A stretch of 64,000 bases of DNA from Gossypium raimondii (taxonomy: Eukaryota > Streptophyta > Magnoliopsida > Malvales > Malvaceae), in assembly GCF_025698545.1 (NCBI RefSeq), contig NC_068569.1, positions 16,802,001-16,866,000 of the forward strand, in the 5' to 3' direction. The notes beneath the pieces were generated by a model. It did no database searches, was not told the origin of the DNA, and saw nothing but the letters and a program-made list of their open reading frames with translations. This document shows positions 1 through 13,000 of the stretch, piece by piece. The translations under genes were made by a program, and so were the position numbers. The first letter of the stretch is position 1, and each line of letters starts with the position of its first letter.

Positions 1-473
1 GTGAGGTTGTTGTAGGATAAATCAAGGGTTCTTAATCTGTGAAAGGAAAGAGTCGAAACAGGGAAGGAACCAGTGAAGAAATTATGATCGAGAAAGAGGG
101 TTTTGAGATTGACGAGGGCTGAAAGATCAGGAATCGGACCAGTGAGAGAGTTGTTTTGGAGACTCAAAACCCGGAGCTGGCCAAGTTGGGACAATGTGTT
201 GGGAGCAAAAACGCCACCGAGACTTAGATCTTCCAGAATGAGACGTACCACTTTTTGCTGGTAACATGTGACTCCCTGCCAATCACAAAAGGGAATGCTT
301 GCATTCCGTGAGAACCCGAGATGGTTTCTCAGATCGGCTTTAGACTGAAAACCCAGAAGAGCAGTAGCCTCAGGTGATGTCAATAGCTTTGCAGCTTCAC
401 CGCATAATACCAACAACAAAATGGAGAAGAGCCTTTGAAGAAGAAGAAGAAGACGAAGTCTTTCGTTCAGCAT
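1..473 (-). CDS. LRR receptor-like kinase, N-terminal part (runs off the window)
   Basis: The minus strand encodes about 157 residues from an ATG at 473-471 to the window edge. A Leu-rich signal peptide (MLNERLRLLLLLQRLF..) is followed by a plant LRR N-terminal cap with the motif CDWQGVTC, then leucine-rich repeats (LRVLSLQNNSLTGPIP, LKTLFLDHNFFTGSFP, LRTLDLSYNNL). The order and wording of these motifs match the probable inactive receptor kinases of the At5g67200 type, which are plasma-membrane proteins with few extracellular LRRs and a degenerate cytoplasmic kinase domain. The transmembrane and kinase parts would lie left of the window, so kinase activity cannot be judged. The run of Leu codons in the signal peptide is a short CTT microsatellite. 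The family call is firm; the exact orthologue is inferred. Confidence 0.85.
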   Translation of the reverse strand, partial: MLNERLRLLLLLQRLFSILLLVLCGEAAKLLTSPEATALLGFQSKADLRNHLGFSRNASIPFCDWQGVTCYQQKVVRLILEDLSLGGVFAPNTLSQLGQLRVLSLQNNSLTGPIPDLSALVNLKTLFLDHNFFTGSFPVSTLSFHRLRTLDLSYNNL

Positions 474-1554
474 TTCTTGGGATACTTGTTAGCGCTCTCT
501 CGGTGGTTTCTACCCTTGGTGAATCTCACTATGTCTTTTCCAAAAGCAATAAGCTTTGTTTGATTAAACTGTCTCATTCCCCTGAATCTGATAGGGCAAA
601 GGGGGCGGAGAGAGATAGAGAAGAGTACTTTGAGATGGCAATAGGAGCAAGCAGAACGTGACAAAAGCATGTAATATAGGTAGCGGGGCAGCTGTCCGAC
701 TGCAAGCTCAGAATCACGTGAAGGCAGGGGAAAGAATAGAGAGACATGGGCTATAAAAATATTAATAAATGAAAGCTATCTAGGCATCTCTAATTTCATA
801 TTGTGTCAGTAATATATATTTCTGTACGGTTGAAAACTGGCTCTTTATTTGCGCTCTTAACGAACCACTTCCACTCTTTCGATCAAAAAACAAAACAAAC
901 CACTTCCACTCCAACTAAACAAGTAAACTATAACTTTCCATACAAGTCTTCCCAGTGAGTTCATTAACATTCAAATGTCTGTAATTGTGCATTTAATATC
1001 GGGTTTAACTTTTTTTTACATGTTGTGGTGCCATACAGCTGCCACGTGAATTCACAGTTCTGTAATCTTTGTGATGGCCGACGGGGGATTTGATCGAGCT
1101 TTTTAAGGTCAAAAAGAATGTGGTGTGTGATCTTGGGGTTATATAAAGTTATTTTGTCACATTCTTAACACAGGCCTTCGCCTTACTGGATTGCCTCTCA
1201 TGGAAGAAAGGTACTTTTTACTGTCATCGGGGATTATGATTTATGGGGAAACATTTCCTTTTTTTTCGCATAAGAAACATTTCTTAGCAAAAAAAACAAA
1301 ATCATTTAAGGTTGTGGATTTTTTTAGTCTTAATCAAGATCATGTTTCAGTAATCAGCTTCGACCTCACCTGTTATTTTTTTCTTAACCACGAGTAATCC
1401 AATCGGTTTAGGATAGTTCACTTAAAAATTTAAACCCTATTAAACTAAAGCTTTAATTATTGTTTTAAATATTCTTTTAATAATTGAATTGTATAAAGTA
1501 AATTTTTATGCAAATTAGATATTATAGGAGGGCAAAATAAATTATCGAATTTGA
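474..1554. other. Upstream region of the receptor-kinase gene
   Basis: This is presumed 5' UTR and promoter of the minus-strand receptor kinase. Beyond about 1400 it becomes plain AT-rich DNA. I see no convincing gene here; short open frames lack splice context or recognisable motifs. Confidence 0.5.
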
Positions 1555-2075
1555 TTTTAAGTTTAAGAGTGTAAAAAATTCTCAAATTTTTCAAAAAAAT
1601 TAATTAAGTCTTTTTTTTTCATTCAATTGGATACTTGAACTTTCAAAATGTATTAAAAAGGCCGGGTAGATTTTTATAATTTTTTTATAATGTTTAATCA
1701 ATTTTAAATATTTTTATATATTTTATTAAAATTTAATATTTTTTATAACTTTTATTGATTTTTATCCTTTATAAATTTTTTTTGCCACATGCCACGCCGT
1801 GGTTGTGACACGGGGTGGTTTTAACTGAAAAAAATTAGAGGCAATTAACTTTAATGGTCAATTGTTAAAATTAACGATCGAAGGGCTTTTTTGATGCATT
1901 TTGACCGTTTAAGTACACAATTGAGTGTAAAAAAAAGAAGTAGAGGCTTAATTGCTTTTTCTGAAAAATTTTAAGAGCCTTTTTAATTTATTTTTGAAAG
2001 TTCAAGCACTCAATGAAAAAGAAAACAGTGACTTAATTATTTTTTTGAAAAAGTTTGACCCTTAAGCGTTAGTTT
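1555..2075. mobile_element. Foldback MITE-like element, about 520 bp
   Basis: The left arm (about 1559-1680) reappears as its reverse complement at about 1945-2072: both read roughly AATTAAGTC, then CATT, then TTGAACTTTCAAAA, then TTAAAAAGGC. The centre holds a short GC-richer stretch. No protein is encoded. Long imperfect terminal inverted repeats fit a non-autonomous Mutator-like or foldback element. The exact ends and target duplication are not resolved. Confidence 0.6.
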
Positions 2076-5000
2076 TATTAAAAATCATGATTATATAAAA
2101 CTCACCGGACGGGTTTAGCCTAATTATAATTTGGGCTAACACGTTAACTCGAAAGTTAAAAGCCTTTTATGGGTTCTGATAAAAGTGGAAGGTACATTCA
2201 ACATGAATGCAGAGCCCAAATAACTGTAGCTGTTGAATGACCCCAATTAGCACACAATAGAACAGAGAGAGGGCCCAAGGCCCCAAGCCTTGATTAGCAT
2301 ATTTCAACCGCCATGAAAGTTCAGAAACAGTTATCTGTGACAAAATTGAGTGTTGAAAGGTACGAAAATTGTGAGATCGAGTGTTGTGTTTTCTCCTATT
2401 TTTTCATCTTTGAACAACTGTCGTCTCCTTTTGCGCATACCCCAAAGTTCATCGAAACAAAATGTGAGATGGGTTCACCTTTTTCCTACAGAATTTCAAA
2501 GCATTACTTCCCGTATCGGTCATCTCTATAGTTTTAACTAAAGTGTGGCAATGGTGTGTGTGACTCGGTACAAGTACCGCTTAAATATGATCCAACCAAG
2601 TTCTGCTGCAGTAATAAATGCATTAATTTACGAAGAAGAAAAAATAATACAAAGAGCCGATCCAACGTCACAATCTTGAATGGTAAATGCAGTGCAACGT
2701 CAAAATAATGCTTATCCAAAAGGGTAGATGAACGCTTCGTCAACATTAAAGCGTAGGTAGCTAGCTAGGGCGAGACGAAGAAGATTTATTGCAGCAATCA
2801 AAACTATTCTGCTTGTGTGAGACGAAAGAAATATATGGTCTTAAAGTAGAAAAGGACCCAAACAGGAGAATGCATGGCTAAAAGTTAATGCTGCATAAAT
2901 CATGAATGGCCATAGGCCATGGCCGGGGCAACGGTTATTTCAGCCCATAAATTCGAATGGGCTGTTAAGGTTAGTTGATGAATGTAATAAATGGAAAATA
3001 AGAAATGAGAGAAGCAACTTTAATGGAAGAATTTAAAAGCTCAACTTGTGTTACAAGCATCCTTCCAAAGGATGAACATATTTTTTCTGATACAAAGAGC
3101 AATACAGTAAACTTTATTGCCCTGTCATATTGAAACATAGTACCTAATGATGAGTGCAGATATGCAAATGATACAAGTTCAAAAGCGCACCATATCCTTT
3201 CAGAGCGGGATGTATTCATCTTTAAAGTAATTGTATCACAGTTGCATATATAAACCCATAATCAATGCGCACAAAATAGTCTAAAAAGGTCAATTAATTC
3301 AATTGAACTTACATAATTCACTAGGATTTGCCTGATATTTAAAACATTATGGGAAACCTATCTACTTGAAGCCTGGAGATCCAGTGAAATACTCTAGTAA
3401 TTCATAGCTATCATCGTAAATTTGTAGATAGACTTTAATTTTATCTGTTGATGTAATTTAAACTGTACCATTAGATGTAGAAAAACTCAACTATAAATAG
3501 AAGTATTCCTTTCATTTGTATTCATTCATTCAGTTTTGTTTAATCAAATTGAGAGAACATTTACTTTAAAATTTTCTTGAGCCTTGGAAACAAAGTGATA
3601 AATTGTATGGTAGATGATAAGCACGTAACTAGGAAACAAAGCTAGTGGACGGGTGACAGGCTCCGAATGGTGTGGTGGTGCTGAAGTTGGAGGAAGGCGA
3701 CAAGTTTAGATAAAGAGGAAGAGAGCCGCTAGCTTTATTCCATCCTTCTATTATTGAAACAATTAAGGTTTGAAGTTCATGTGAACACTGTACCTTAGCT
3801 ACAACGTCTCTTCACTTTTACAATTTGGTTTGAAAACGCGATGCTGCTAGCTTTAGGGATAAGGAATAGTTTACGTACAAGTGATACCCTAACAAAAAGA
3901 AATCAAAGTGCTCTGTTTGCAGCGCTTTACTCTTTCTTTATTTCCTTGGTTTCAAAGTAATGTTTTTGTCTTTGACATTCTAATTACTTGGTAGACCAAA
4001 TTTCTAAGGTTGTTTGCAAAATCATAACCCAACCTAGAACAAGAATAACTTCAAATTGATATTGTGCGCATCATTTTTCTGACAAAACTGGTGTTTGAAT
4101 TGCAATTGTAATGTCAAAGTTTTAAACGTTGAACAACTCTACTTTGAGTTTTCAAAATGAACCCTTTCACCATAATCGTAATTGACAGCTTAACTGCTCA
4201 AATCATAATGGCAAACCTAAGCCTCAAGAATTTTACTTGTGAACTTATCTTCTTTGGCTTTTAGCTTGTGACAGATTAACACAATTTCCACTTAAGGTTG
4301 TGTTGTTGGTGAGTGGAGATTTTTGTGTTGTTGGTGAGTGGAGATTTTCATTTCAGTAGGAATAATGAAGGAAAAAAAGGGGGGAAAGTTGACTTAAAAC
4401 CAATTAAATCAATGATTCAATCGTACCAAATGGAGAAAATAGTACAAGGAAAGCTCTTATTAGAAGTGAAAATAGGCCAACTTTGAGGAAATGTTCCTTG
4501 TATGGTTTAAAAAGATAGCAATGGCAAAGAAGTACCCTTAGTCAAGCAATCTAAATATGGTAAAATTACGTTCAAAAAGAATATCGTAAAATAATTTGAT
4601 ACAGCTATAAATGAAGAAATTCAACATCCCATTTCTAATTTTGACTAAATGCCAACGTAAATTTCAAAAGATTAGTTGTAACATTAAAACTTAGATCCCT
4701 CCTTGAAGCATAGGTAAGCAAAGGGCAGTTTTGTGAATAAATAGTAGAAGTTTGACCTAAATAGTTTAAAGCATGTAATAACAAGAACAAAAGAAATGCT
4801 ATCTGAATTTTCTCATCTGAAAAACTTGGAAAAGCAAAGAATTTAGACACTAGCTGATGATAACTGAGAGCAAAAAGAGGGTGGGTGGGGGGAGGGGGGG
4901 GGGGGAACAATAATCAACATGCCAGACCAGCTAGTTTGACTTATTATTATTCTCCAAATTGAAAATGGACATATCTCCCAAACAATAATCAACAATATAG

Positions 5001-5637
5001 ATTCTCTACCACTACCAAATCTGACTATAAAATCCCATGATTGCAACTTGAGTCTACAAAACGAACCGAAATGTAGCTTGGGGAACAATCACAAGCTAAC
5101 AAAAGAACCACCCACACCATTCTCTTTTTTATTTTCCTCATCAAATCAAACTCCACTCAACACTAATTAAAATCAGCATCACCATCCATTGTTAATAAAG
5201 TAATGAAAGACTCTTTATTTGTTTATTGACTGCAACACTCATTTGCCTTCAAATATAAAAATAAAGTTATCAGAATTCAGAGCTTTGGTGGTCATTGGAG
5301 CAAATTAAAGTGATACTATCCTCGACAAGATCCACCACCATATTTGTATAATATTATATATGAAATGAACAAAAATTCTGGTAATCGAGTATAACAACTT
5401 TAATAAGTAGAACGATGAAAAGAACCCACCCCCTACTAGTCCTACTTAACATTGTCTTTTGGCAAAACCAAGAATGGGGAATCCTATATTGTCCTTTTAA
5501 ACAACTAATATTCCCACTAATCAATCTAATTGTCTTGTTGGACAGTTGACTATCTGAACAACCCTACTTGAGGGGCTGGCTCGATTTAGATGACCATTGA
5601 AAGGGGGGGGGGGTGCGTCCGATGGATCGTGACGGGA
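2076..5637. other. Intergenic DNA between receptor kinase and WRKY gene
   Basis: There is no supported gene. The span holds a 25-bp direct duplication at 4299-4347 (unit TGTGTTGTTGGTGAGTGGAG plus ATTT), a pure G run at 4894-4905 and another at 5603-5613. At about 3490-3530 a TATAAATAG motif is followed by a CATTCATTC-type stretch, which resembles a promoter from a decayed LTR or gene, but no partner sequence was found to confirm it. The part nearest 5638 should include the WRKY gene's 3' UTR. Confidence 0.4.
4299..4347. repeat. Two-copy direct repeat, 25-bp period
   Basis: The unit TGTGTTGTTGGTGAGTGGAG plus ATTT occurs at 4299-4322 and again at 4324-4347 with no differences, consistent with a recent slippage duplication. 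Confidence 0.85.
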
Positions 5638-7177
<1,540 letters not shown>

Positions 7178-8291
7178 CTCTGTTCATCCAAGCAGAAAAC
7201 AAAATTCCCAGCACCCCACAATTTCGACAAACTCAAAAGCTAACACAGTTTTATAGATAGAAAGAAGGGAATAATACTTGATAGAGAAGAAGAGGGAAAC
7301 TGAATTGAAATAACGATGAAAAAGAACTGAAAAGGCAAACAAAAGAACGTGAAAGATGATAATGTTGCATAAAAAGGAAGGGAATGAAGTCAAACAGATG
7401 CCCTCCCTAATGCAAGGGCATTGGTTGGGTCACTGACCTGTTGCCTCTGTTACGTATTGCCCGTCAACCTTACCCTCCAATCAGATACTCCCGCGTATAC
7501 AAAAATTTGTCAGCACGTTGACAAGCAGTTTTTAAAAGTGGGGTCCACTAACAACGGGCTAAAACCGGTTTGGAAGACCGTGTCGAAATGATGAAAAGAA
7601 AAAAGAGAAAGAGAGGGGACATAAGGTCAAAAGGTTGTGATTAGCCGTTGGATTAAAATCGTGAGTTGGAGACAGTGAGGTAGAGTTGACCTTTTGCAGG
7701 TTTTTCAAAAATAAATATAAGAAAGTCAGTATGGGCTCCAGTAGGAACGGCCCCACCTTCTTTTACCTGAAACCGAAAGCAACGTCAAACTCTCGTCCCA
7801 CAAGTCACATTGGATTCTTTTATTCTTTTCAATAATCAAACAGTTTTTAATTCTATTATTAAAATGATTGTAATTTTAGTACCTACGATTCTAATACAAA
7901 ATATCCAACCTAATTGATATCCGCCCTGTTGGGTCACATCACTATAAAATCTAAGAAACAAAGGCCCAAGCAGCCCAAGACAATTACCTTAGAGTATACC
8001 CAATAAATGGCAACCAACCATGAATTGCCAACAAGCCGAGGACAGGTATCAGAAAGAAAAAATGAAGCAGAAAGGCCTCCAAGAATCTTCACAGAGTAAA
8101 TTTTTTCACTATTCATCATCTTCTTTTATACCTACAAGATGACTTTGGTTTAACTTAAACATCGAACAATAATTGGAGTGTTAACTCTTACGCCTTATAA
8201 TTTACTCTTTCTTTCATTTTGCAGGATCTCTCATTTTATAACCCCAAACTCAAATCTATATCCATATCGAATAGAGCATGCATTTTTTTTT
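7178..8291. other. WRKY promoter side and intergenic DNA
   Basis: The first few hundred bases are the presumed 5' UTR and promoter of the WRKY gene, with the W-boxes listed separately. From about 7800 the sequence is AT-rich. A short open stretch at 7934-8119 on the minus strand has no recognisable domain and is not called. Confidence 0.4.
7463..7691. promoter_or_regulatory. W-box cluster upstream of the WRKY gene
   Basis: Within about 520 bp upstream of the WRKY start codon there are two full W-boxes (GGTCAA at 7625-7630, TTGACC at 7686-7691) and two TTGAC cores (7463-7467 as reverse complement, 7518-7522). Group IId WRKY genes are often auto- or cross-regulated through such sites. Function here is inferred from position only. 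Confidence 0.45.
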
Positions 8292-9706
8292 CCACTAAAA
8301 TGTTAATTGTCACTAAACTATTAATTATCGTTAATGGTATAACGGTAAGCTGATGTGGCACGTTAAATCCTCATTCCAAACAAATATTTTAGGTTATATT
8401 ATACAATTGGTCCCTATATTCTCCCATTTTGAACAATTTAATTTTTCTTTTTTTTATGTTCTTTTAACTTTTTTCATTCTCTTTTACTTCTCCTCTGTTT
8501 TCCTCGCTTCTTCATTTATTTTAACGTAGTTTTCTCAATTTTCGATTTGTTAAAAATAGTCCTTATACTTTTTTTGAACAATTTGGTTTTTCTTTATTTT
8601 CCTTTTTTCTTTCCCTTTATTTTTCTTTCTTCACATATTCTTCGTCAAAAAATATAATTTTGCCCATCAAATAAACCAAGTTATTGTTTCATTCACATGA
8701 TTTCTAAATTGAATTTCACTCAAAATCGAATACCAATAATTTTTAATCAAGTATCGATTTGAATATAACCTAATCAAATATATAAAAAAACACATCCTTA
8801 ATCAAATCTAAACATAAATTGAATTATTTATATTTTTAAAAAAATATGTTACCAAATTTTACAAAATCGTGTAAATTATTCCTTTCCATTTCTTTTATTT
8901 TCTGACGAATAAAATTAAACAAATGATAAAATTGATTCAAGCCTTTTTAGATATTCTCAAGCAAACTTGATTGGAAGCCAAACATGGATGAATCGAATAG
9001 AGAAAGGAAGCATGGAACCAAACTGGTTTGAGTAAAGTTGAGGGTAAGTTTCATATAGTGGTCGTTTTACTCATTGAGAGTGTAGAGCTCGTTTGAAGAA
9101 CCCGTGAAACAACATAGTTTCAAGAGGGCGAGAATGTTGTAGGTAAGGTAGATAAGGTGGGCGTAGGGGTTGCTTAGGAGGTTGAGGGAACAGGTTCAAT
9201 AAACTTTGTTGATGGTGGACTGCCATAAGTCACGACTAGCGAGGTCTTCGAGTGAGGCGAGCTTATAGACTAGGTCATTGAGAAATCCAATTTGATTTGT
9301 TAAAGCAGTGATAGACAATTAGAATTTGTAATTATGGGGTGAGAATATGCAAAACAAGTTTTGTTTTGGTTTCAGCTTTTGTCTTTTGTTTTTCATAAAC
9401 ATAAAAAAGTTTTAACAAATGGAAAATATAAAAAAAATTATGTTAAAAGAGATGGAAAAAGGAGGAAAACAGATGAAGAAGCAGAAGAGAATGGAAAAAA
9501 AAAGTTAAAAGAACATAAATGAAAAAAAATTAAATTACTTAAAACAAAAAAATATAGGAACCAATTTTATAACTTAGCCTAAAAATTTTGTTTGAAATGA
9601 TGATTTAACATGCCATGTCAGCTTACTGTTACATTGTTAACGACACAATTAGAGGCTCGATGACTAAAATGTTACAACACGATAACATAAGTGACTAAAA
9701 TGTAAC
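8292..9706. mobile_element. Mutator-like/foldback element, about 1.4 kb, long inverted arms
   Basis: The left arm (about 8292-8580) and the reverse complement of the right arm (about 9395-9706) share a long series of blocks: CTAAAATGTTA, GGTAAGCTGATGTGGCA (right: AGTAAGCTGACATGGCA), TTAAATC-TCATT-CAAAC, ATTGGT-CCTATAT, TTATGTTCTTTTAACTTTTTT and CTCTGTTTTCCTC. The arms are about 300 bp, with divergence well above 10% by eye. No transposase is visible, so it is non-autonomous. The middle is partly GC-richer and coding-like; see the separate entry. The Mutator assignment rests on arm length only, since a clean 9-bp target duplication was not found. Confidence 0.65.
9040..9350 (-). pseudogene. 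Possible captured gene fragment inside the foldback element
   Basis: Between the AT-rich arms lies a stretch of clearly higher GC. Its minus strand reads as protein-like text (NQIGFLNDLVYKLASLEDLA, then RDLWQSTINKVY), then an in-frame stop, then more coding-like sequence (NLLSNPYAHLIYLTYNILAL). The source gene is not recognised. A host exon captured by a Mutator-like element (Pack-MULE) would explain the composition and the stop. It could also be a decayed transposon gene. Confidence 0.35.
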
Positions 9707-12600
9707 TTGAGAAAAAAATAATTATTTTAGTAGTTAACCCAATTTAAAATTAGTATGCATAGTTAAAAATGGAATGCATAACGGTTTTTCTTCTTTACAA
9801 ACATTTTTAGAACGATAGATGTAGTTTCTCAACACCTGAAAAACAAAGAAAAGGAAGGACAATGGAAAGAGGCTAAGCCAAAGTGGCCCATTCAGAAACA
9901 GAATTTGTATCCAAAATGAACAAAGAAATAACACGAAAAACCAAATGCCAAGCCCCAACCCTAAGTGCTGCGAATTCGAGGGACTAGAGAAAAATATTTA
10001 AAAAATGTTAAATTTTTCTATTAATCATTATACTAATAATATGCATAAGTTATTCTATTTTAATTTAATCACTTTATGTACTTGTAACTTTTAAATTTTA
10101 AAATTACAACCCTTATCAAACTTGTAGTTATTAAATTTTTAAGTTCAATTATGCTATTTTCAAATTTCGATGCAAGAAATATATTACTATATGTGCAATG
10201 CCATGTCAAATTATTATTTCTACATATTATTTATAAAAAATTCAGTTAATGTATGTAAATGTTATCATTTGCATAAGGATTGAAATTTCAAATTAAAAAG
10301 CATAAAGACTAAGAACGATCCAATTGAAAAACATGAAGTAAAACTTTAATTTTATACATAGCATAAGATTAATGGTAGAATTTAACTAATTAGATTTAAT
10401 TGCTACCATGTGGATCAGGACTAAAGTTTTAAATTTTTAAAAATATAGGAACTAAATTTGACTAATTTAAAAAGTATATAGACTAAAAATGGTCAAATTA
10501 AAGTATATGAATTAAATCCATGACTAACACAAGGTATAAGGACTAGTAGCAAATTTTAACCAAAAACCCATATAGAAAAACAACAATGCCCAAATGTAGT
10601 TTCCCTTTTAAGTCAAAATATTGGTCCGAGAAATCCACTTAGGCTCTACATGAGTACTACACATTTGAATGATGATAAAAGTAATTGAGTAGATCTTAAC
10701 TCCCATTTGGGCAGGCGATGAAATTGAATCTGGCGGGATTCGTTATTATAGTTATGAGTTTGAATACTGTAGTGGGAAGATTAAAATAATTATCACATAT
10801 GCATTTGGATGCAAACATAACGATGGCAATAAAATGATAAATAATAATGAAAAAGTAAAATAACTATTAAATGCGTTAAATTTAATATATATTAAAATAT
10901 AATATTAACATAAGAAATTAAGTACATAGATTATTTTTTTGTAATTAATATTATTTATAAGTATTTTATTTATATATTTTATATAAGAAATTAATATTAT
11001 TTATATATTTGTAATTAATATTAGCAATGTATTTCAACCAAAAGATAAAAACATATAAATTTTTGCTAATTCGATTAACTGATCGAATTAATTGAAATAT
11101 TTCGGTTTGATCAATGATTAAAATTTTTACATTTTGAGTATTTCGATTTAGATATTGACCAAACCGACCATTCTAAGTGACGGGAACGAGAACGAATATA
11201 TAAACTGTGTTTTATTTCTTATGTTTCTATAAATTAAATAAATACTAAACATGTTTTCATTATTGAAAATATTTTTTTATTCTTATTTATCAATGGTGTT
11301 TTTAATTTTAAAATAAAAATGAAAATTGTTTTTGAAACAAAAGATATATATATTTGATGGTTTTTGAGCATTGAAAATCTGTTAAAGAGTGCTTTCCAAA
11401 ACTGAACTCAACTTAATTTAATCGTTTTACCCGATCTCTTTGATGCAGACATGTAAGGAACAGTATCCATGTTATACGCACCACCAACTTGCATTGAATT
11501 TCCCAAAATCTTGAATGCCATTCAAAGAATAACTAGCAGGGAAACCCACGTTTGAGAACCATCTAGGAACAGCTGAACCAAACAATGATACGCAGACCAA
11601 ATCTCAATTGCAATAGAGCACTCAACTGACTTCCGCGTGAAGACTGGGTTCAGATCATAGATGACCTAACAAATTCAAAAGTGTCACCCATCCATTTTTA
11701 TCCAAAGAGATTCGATTCAACCCCACATTTAGTTAACCCCGTCTCTTAACCAATGCAATTAAAATCGTTTTAATTGATATGATTCGACTTTTGCACCCCT
11801 AGTTGCGTAAGTCAATAATTTCAAGTTTTTTTGACTGACAAATTATTCCCAAGGATATTGGTATGAGCAAATGGGAAATTTGAGAGGCTGGTTGGATGGA
11901 CATTTTGTTTCTTTAATTGGGTTCACGCCATTACTAATTTCAACATGCCTTATGCAATGAACTAGGATGTGGTAGGGAAGTAAAGTTTGTATAATTAGTT
12001 AATTTTTCTTTAAATGTGAAATGGAATCAACAAGTTTCTCATTTTAGGACTTAAAAAGTCCGAGGGGCAACAAAACTCCGTAACGATGTTGAAACATAAA
12101 CAACAACGGAAAAAAAATCAAAGTCCAAACAAACAAAAAAGAAAAGGGATCTTGCAAAAGACATAAAGAGCTCCCTGGGGAGATCCTTGCCCATATATGT
12201 CAGCACATGGGCCAACTGGCTGGAAGTATGGAGGTTGAACTCAGAAAATATCCTCTCCTTGATTGCATCAGATTCACTTCTCTATTATTATTATCATCAG
12301 CTTTACGAAATCCCTTTATCCAATTGGACTACCATGCATTGCATTTGGATCTGGTTGGGGAATCTCCTCTTTCTTATTATCTTATCTTTCACTATATCAT
12401 GTTCTCTGATTTGTCCCAAAATAATAATAAACGGATTCTGTGAAAAAACAAATTAATGTAATTTAATATGTTTAATTTTAAAGTAATGAGATAAATTTTA
12501 AAAAGGAAGGGGGTGATAAGTAAATTCATTTATATGATGATGTGAAAGCAAATTATTAAATACCGAGCAACATCCTTGGGTTATTTGTCTGATGTGGTTA
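9707..12600. other. AT-rich intergenic DNA
   Basis: No gene is supported. The stretch from about 10700 to 11200 starts with CCCATTTGGGCAGGCGATG and has the look of a decayed MITE, but its second end was not found. A less AT-rich patch at 11440-11680 shows no open coding pattern that I recognise. Confidence 0.35.
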
Positions 12601-13000
12601 GGACAGTTCTTTATTGCTTTTGAAAAGTGTTTTTTAAAAATTTGAGTGTTTGGTATTACTGTTAAAAAGTGCTTTTGAAGAATAAAATGTCCATTTTAGA
12701 CATGATATTATAAAATAACAAATATGTATTTAAATAATGTTCAAATTAGTTAATATTATGATATTTTAGCAAAAATATAAAAAATAATTTATTATAACTT
12801 ATTGTTAATATTTTAATATATAATATTAATTTTAAATATTTCTAAGTAACTAATATTAATTATTTATAAATTTAATTAGAATATATAAACTATATTTAAA
12901 TATTTAAATATAAAAATTAAATATTTGTAATTAGATATTGACACAATTGTATTATTATAAAATTATTTTTATTTTTAATTAATGCTTTTAACACATTTGT
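12601..13000 (-). mobile_element. Partial copy of a MITE (same family as 20697-21365)
   Basis: Read left to right, this sequence matches the reverse complement of the right two-thirds of the element at 20697-21365. It begins GGACAGTTCTTTATTGCTTT, against GGGCCGGTTCTTCATTACTT in the other copy. Both then share TTTTGAAAAGTG, CTGTTAAAAAGTGCTTTTGA and CATTTTAGACATG, and finally GCTTTTAACACATTTGTA (ATTTTAACACATTTGTA in the other copy). After about 13000 the similarity stops, so the copy is truncated or rearranged. Confidence 0.75.

Noticed and set aside
4635-5088. Pro-rich open stretches on the minus strand
   Set aside because: The PPPPPP segment is just the translated G run at 4894-4905; the rest is unrecognisable.
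5603-5613. G runs (also 4894-4905, 35254-35263) as G-quadruplexes
   Set aside because: Single uninterrupted runs; no four-tract pattern was found.
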